NCBI RefSeq assembly: GCF_050611725.1
Contig: NZ_JBODJB010000001.1
Location: 62,001-126,000 of the forward strand
Length of the DNA stretch: 64,000 bases
DNA from: Ferruginibacter sp050611725
Lineage (GTDB): Bacteria > Bacteroidota > Bacteroidia > Chitinophagales > Chitinophagaceae
Direction: 5' to 3'
Shown here: positions 61,556 to 64,000 of the stretch, one piece after another
How positions within the stretch are numbered: the stretch's first letter is position 1
Layout of the letters: the number at the start of each line of letters is the position of its first letter
Notes under the pieces: model-generated
What the model was told of the DNA's origin: nothing
Database searches by the model: none
The model's input: only the letters and a program-made list of their open reading frames with translations
Position numbers and translations under genes: made by a program

Positions 61556-62650
61556 CTAAACTACTACCTCCTGTATCTCCGTCGGCGCCAAATTTGCATT
61601 ACGCATTGCAATACCTCTTACAGCTGCACCTGCAAAATCAGTGAATGATTTTTTAGTTATTTCATCATCACTAACCATAATGGGTACCCCAAGATCGCCG
61701 CCTTCACGGATAGATTGTACAATAGGAATTTGCCCAAGGAATGGAATGTCAAATTCTTCGGCAAGGTTTTTACCACCATTCTTACCAAAAATGTAGTATT
61801 TATTTTCAGGCAATTCTGCCGGCGTGAAATAACTCATGTTCTCTACAAGCCCTATCACAGGCACTTTTAATTGTGCTTGTCCGAACATAGCGATACCTTT
61901 TTTAGCATCAGCCAATGCAACAGTTTGCGGTGTTGTAACAACGATCACACCTGTAACAGGTACGGTTTGTACAATGGTTAAATGAATATCACCTGTGCCG
62001 GGTGGCATGTCAATTACTAAATAATCCAATTCGCCCCAATCCACATCAGTAGTAAATTGACGAATTGCACTGCTCACCATCGGGCCACGCCAAACTACGG
62101 CTTGCTTTTCATCTATCAATAAACCAATACTCATTGTTTTAATGCCGAATTTTTCAATCGGTACTATCATGCCTTTGCCATCTACTTCTCTCATCAACGG
62201 TCTTTCTCCTCTAATACCAAACATGATGTGTTGACTCGGACCATAAATATCCGCATCCATCAACCCAACTTTCGCTCCGCCTTGTGCCAATGCCAAAGCA
62301 AGGTTTGCTGATACTGTACTTTTTCCAACGCCACCTTTTCCGCTCACTACAGCAATGATATTTTTTACACCTGCTAAAACTGTTTTAGCATCTTTTCTGT
62401 TGGTACTTGTATTAGAGGTAAAGTTTACTGTTACAACAGCTTCTTTATTTACCAATAGTTTGATAGCATTTTCACTGGCCATACGCATCATGTCTTTCAT
62501 GGGGCAGGCAGGTGTTGTGAGCACTATGGTGAAAGCAACATTGTTGCCATCAATGACAATATCTTTTATCATGTTCAGCGTTACAAGGTCTTTACCAAGA
62601 TCTGGTTCTTGTACGTTGCTGAGGGCTTTTAGTATGTCTTCTTGTGTCAT
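61556..62650 (-). CDS. mrp: Mrp/NBP35-family P-loop ATPase (iron-sulfur carrier)
   Basis: 364 residues. N-terminal MIP18 (DUF59) domain (ILKALSNVQEPDLGKDLVTLNM, residues 5-~80), then the deviant Walker A VVSGKGGVGKSTVSANLA (about 112-129), DADIYGPSQHIMFG, and VIDMPPGTGDIHLTIVQTVPVTGVIVVTTPQ. Proteins of this type carry and transfer Fe-S clusters. The C-terminal segment reads MSYFTPAELPENKYYIFG where many Mrp/ApbC proteins have a C-x-x-C that bridges the cluster; it is absent here, as recalled for other Bacteroidota Mrp. Flanked by the two TTCAGACAAAATA repeat units. Confidence 0.92.
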   Translation of the reverse strand: MTQEDILKALSNVQEPDLGKDLVTLNMIKDIVIDGNNVAFTIVLTTPACPMKDMMRMASENAIKLLVNKEAVVTVNFTSNTSTNRKDAKTVLAGVKNIIAVVSGKGGVGKSTVSANLALALAQGGAKVGLMDADIYGPSQHIMFGIRGERPLMREVDGKGMIVPIEKFGIKTMSIGLLIDEKQAVVWRGPMVSSAIRQFTTDVDWGELDYLVIDMPPGTGDIHLTIVQTVPVTGVIVVTTPQTVALADAKKGIAMFGQAQLKVPVIGLVENMSYFTPAELPENKYYIFGKNGGKNLAEEFDIPFLGQIPIVQSIREGGDLGVPIMVSDDEITKKSFTDFAGAAVRGIAMRNANLAPTEIQEVVV

Positions 62651-62689
62651 TTATTTTTTAATATTTTTTTAATAGTTATAGTATTCATG

Positions 62690-62824
62690 TTACTTTTTTG
62701 CGGAAAAAAAGTAACCAAAAAAGCCGCCGACAAATGATTACATCCCATTTGTCGGATGGTTCCCTGATTAAGCTTTTGTACTACTGTAAACTCAACTTCA
62801 GTTCCCTGCTCTTAGAATTGAAGA
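62690..62824. repeat. hairpin-containing dispersed repeat, copy 2
   Basis: A-rich stretch (62704-62722), stem CCGACAAATG (62727-62736) / CATTTGTCGG (62746-62755) with 9-nt loop, GTACTACTGT (62778-62787), CTCTTAGAATTGAAGA (62809-62824). Distances between blocks match copy 1 within one base. Confidence 0.85.
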
Positions 62825-62881
62825 GTAAACTGTATATCAAATACATCAGATTTAAAAATCCTGCTAATCCACCAATCTTGT

Positions 62882-62925
62882 AAATCCTGATTCAGACAAA
62901 ATAAGCTGATACAACTCAATTTATT
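62882..62925. repeat. TTCAGACAAAATA-type repeat unit, copy 2
   Basis: AAATC (62882-62886), 4 nt, TTCAGACAAAATA (62891-62903), then GCT and CTCAAT blocks. Lies 57 nt after the hairpin repeat copy 2. Confidence 0.6.
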
Positions 62926-63014
62926 GTTAAAAACCTGTTTGCGCTGCAAAATTAAACATTGAAGCCTTTACTTTGTTTATTAATTAAGAAAAACTGCTTT
63001 TGAGAGCCTATTAA

Positions 63015-63656
63015 ATGAAGAAATTCCTACAATACACTTTTATAGCTGTTTGTTTTCTGCCTTCTGCTGCCCGTGCACAGTTTGAGACTATTAAAGACTC
63101 TGTTGTACAGTTATATGGGGTAGTTATGACTGCTGATAGTCTGCAAGGGCTTCAGTCTGTTACTGTGATGGTAAAAGGACAGAATCGAGGCACTGTAACC
63201 AATCGTCAGGGGGTGTTCAGTATTGTTGTTTTAAAGGGAGACCAAATAACCTTCTCTAGTGTTGGTTATAAGCCAAAAGAATTAACCATTCCTAAAAATA
63301 TTGAGGGAACCGATTATAGTGTGATACAATTAATGGTTACCGACACCATTTACCTGCCTGCCACAGTACTGAAACCAAGACCCAGAAGGGAGCAGTTTGA
63401 GAGAGATTTCCTAAATACACAAGTACCGGCCGATAATTTAGAGATAGCCCGCCAGAATAATGATGAGGCCAAACGTAAGGTATTGATGGCTTATTTACCG
63501 AGAGATGGGCAGGAATCGAACAGAAACCATCTCATCAAACAAAGCAATAAAATTTATTATACTGGCCAAAACGCTCCAATCAACTTACTGAACCCTTCTG
63601 CATGGAACGAGTTTGTCAAAGCATGGAAAAGAGGGGATTTTAAGAGTAAAAAATAA
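63015..63656 (+). CDS. CarboxypepD_reg-like domain protein, secreted
   Basis: 213 residues. Signal peptide ending ARAQ (about 21). Residues 33-~105 form a carboxypeptidase regulatory-like beta-sandwich: LYGVVMTADSLQGLQSVTVMVKGQNRGTVTNRQGVFSI followed by FSSVGYKPKELTIP, the same domain found at the N-terminus of SusC-type TonB receptors. The C-terminal ~100 residues are polar, including a RRDFLNTQVPADN-like segment, with no further domain. Probably periplasmic or attached to the outer membrane; role unknown. Start ATG 63015 chosen because the hydrophobic segment begins directly after it. Confidence 0.8.
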   Translation: MKKFLQYTFIAVCFLPSAARAQFETIKDSVVQLYGVVMTADSLQGLQSVTVMVKGQNRGTVTNRQGVFSIVVLKGDQITFSSVGYKPKELTIPKNIEGTDYSVIQLMVTDTIYLPATVLKPRPRREQFERDFLNTQVPADNLEIARQNNDEAKRKVLMAYLPRDGQESNRNHLIKQSNKIYYTGQNAPINLLNPSAWNEFVKAWKRGDFKSKK

Positions 63657-63713
63657 TCTTCGGCTCTAGAGAAAAGTTCGGCTTTTTATGGCTTTTCTAA
63701 TTTCTCATAATAT

Positions 63714-63721
63714 TATATTTG
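63714..63721 (+). promoter_or_regulatory. -7 box (TATATTTG) 4 nt before aroK
   Basis: Perfect TAnnTTTG followed by TAGA and the ATG at 63726; predicts a leaderless message. Confidence 0.5.
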
Positions 63722-63725
63722 TAGA

Positions 63726-64000
63726 ATGACAGATGTTGCTAAAAATACGCTCTCTGAAAAACAGCATAATATTTTCCTGATTGGTTTTATGGGAAGCGGT
63801 AAAACGCATTGGGGCAGTATATGGGCTACTTCCCACGGCTATTCATTTATTGATCTTGATGAGGTCATTGAAAAAAATGAAGGAAAAACTGTTGCTGAGA
63901 TATTTGACCAACACGGTGAAGATTATTTCAGGTTGATAGAAACAAAAACACTTCGTCGCTTAGCCAATAAACAAAATACGATCATTGCCTGCGGTGGCGG
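63726..64000 (+). CDS. aroK: shikimate kinase, 3'-truncated by the window end
   Basis: 91 complete codons from ATG 63726 to the window end. P-loop LIGFMGSGKTHWG, FIDLDEVIEKNEGKTVAEIF (shikimate-binding Asp), GEDYFRLIETKTLRRL (Glu/Arg region) and IIACGGG (Walker B-like Gly triad) are in the shikimate kinase order. It phosphorylates shikimate in aromatic amino acid synthesis. The remaining ~80 residues lie outside the window. Confidence 0.93.
   Translation, partial: MTDVAKNTLSEKQHNIFLIGFMGSGKTHWGSIWATSHGYSFIDLDEVIEKNEGKTVAEIFDQHGEDYFRLIETKTLRRLANKQNTIIACGG

Larger units (their letters stand above)
62651..63014. other. 364-nt intergenic region filled with repeats
   Basis: Holds copy 2 of the hairpin repeat, then copy 2 of the TTCAGACAAAATA unit, with a AAAATCCTGCTAATCC-like stretch between them (62856-62890). 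No gene seen. Confidence 0.8.

Overview
The window looks like a chromosomal segment of a Bacteroidota bacterium, most likely class Chitinophagia (family-level placement is a guess). The evidence is: AT-rich DNA; three very large secreted proteins ending in type IX secretion (T9SS) sorting domains; DUF3857/transglutaminase proteins and a CarboxypepD_reg-like protein; a short primary sigma factor lacking region 1.1; S16 with a long acidic C-terminal tail; and many upstream regions with the Bacteroidota promoter pattern TTTG-N19..22-TAnnTTTG. There is no rRNA, prophage, insertion sequence or CRISPR array. One tRNA gene, tRNA-Glu(UUC), is present.

Layout. 1-9 kb: a truncated transglutaminase-like protein, a SIMPL protein, a DsbA-like protein, ClpB and a translationally coupled pair of secreted DUF3857 proteins. 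9-14 kb: QueG, a permease/SRPBCC pair, then an operon in which a Xre-RES toxin-antitoxin module overlaps folK and is followed by a deoxynucleoside kinase. 14-22 kb: two MFS carriers, an S1/P1 nuclease, a Fe-S cluster-like YkgJ protein, glycine dehydrogenase, and a 1-Cys peroxiredoxin divergent from an Rrf2 regulator with a palindromic operator between them. 22-32 kb: DinB, RimM, S16, an exported superoxide dismutase, an LptF/G permease, RpoD, Ffh and an M20 dipeptidase. 32-45 kb: T9SS cargo proteins, a DPP-IV peptidase, an S4 protein, TrmD, tRNA-Glu and a reprolysin-type metalloprotease. 44-53 kb: CcmB/C/D, glutamate dehydrogenase, AMP nucleosidase, a small AT-rich islet (57-aa membrane protein, frameshifted glycine-zipper lipoprotein, Xre regulator), an Ldh-type dehydrogenase and aspartate kinase. 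53-64 kb: a tectonin-like T9SS protein, a glutaryl-CoA dehydrogenase/3-hydroxyacyl-CoA dehydrogenase pair, PyrF, an unknown acidic protein, Mrp, a CarboxypepD_reg-like protein and the start of shikimate kinase.

Most of this is housekeeping content. The less ordinary signals are: (i) a dispersed repeat with a covarying 10-bp hairpin near 60.5 and 62.75 kb, next to a second repeat unit; the two units are adjacent in one copy and separated by an unknown gene in the other; (ii) several genes whose -7 promoter box ends only 3-7 nt before the start codon, suggesting leaderless mRNAs; (iii) the glycine-zipper lipoprotein/small membrane protein islet at 49.3-50.9 kb; (iv) the toxin-antitoxin/folK fused operon with an inverted repeat over its promoter; (v) G+C-rich repeats that supply a stop codon and a translation-start region. 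All functional calls come from reading motifs; no database search was run.
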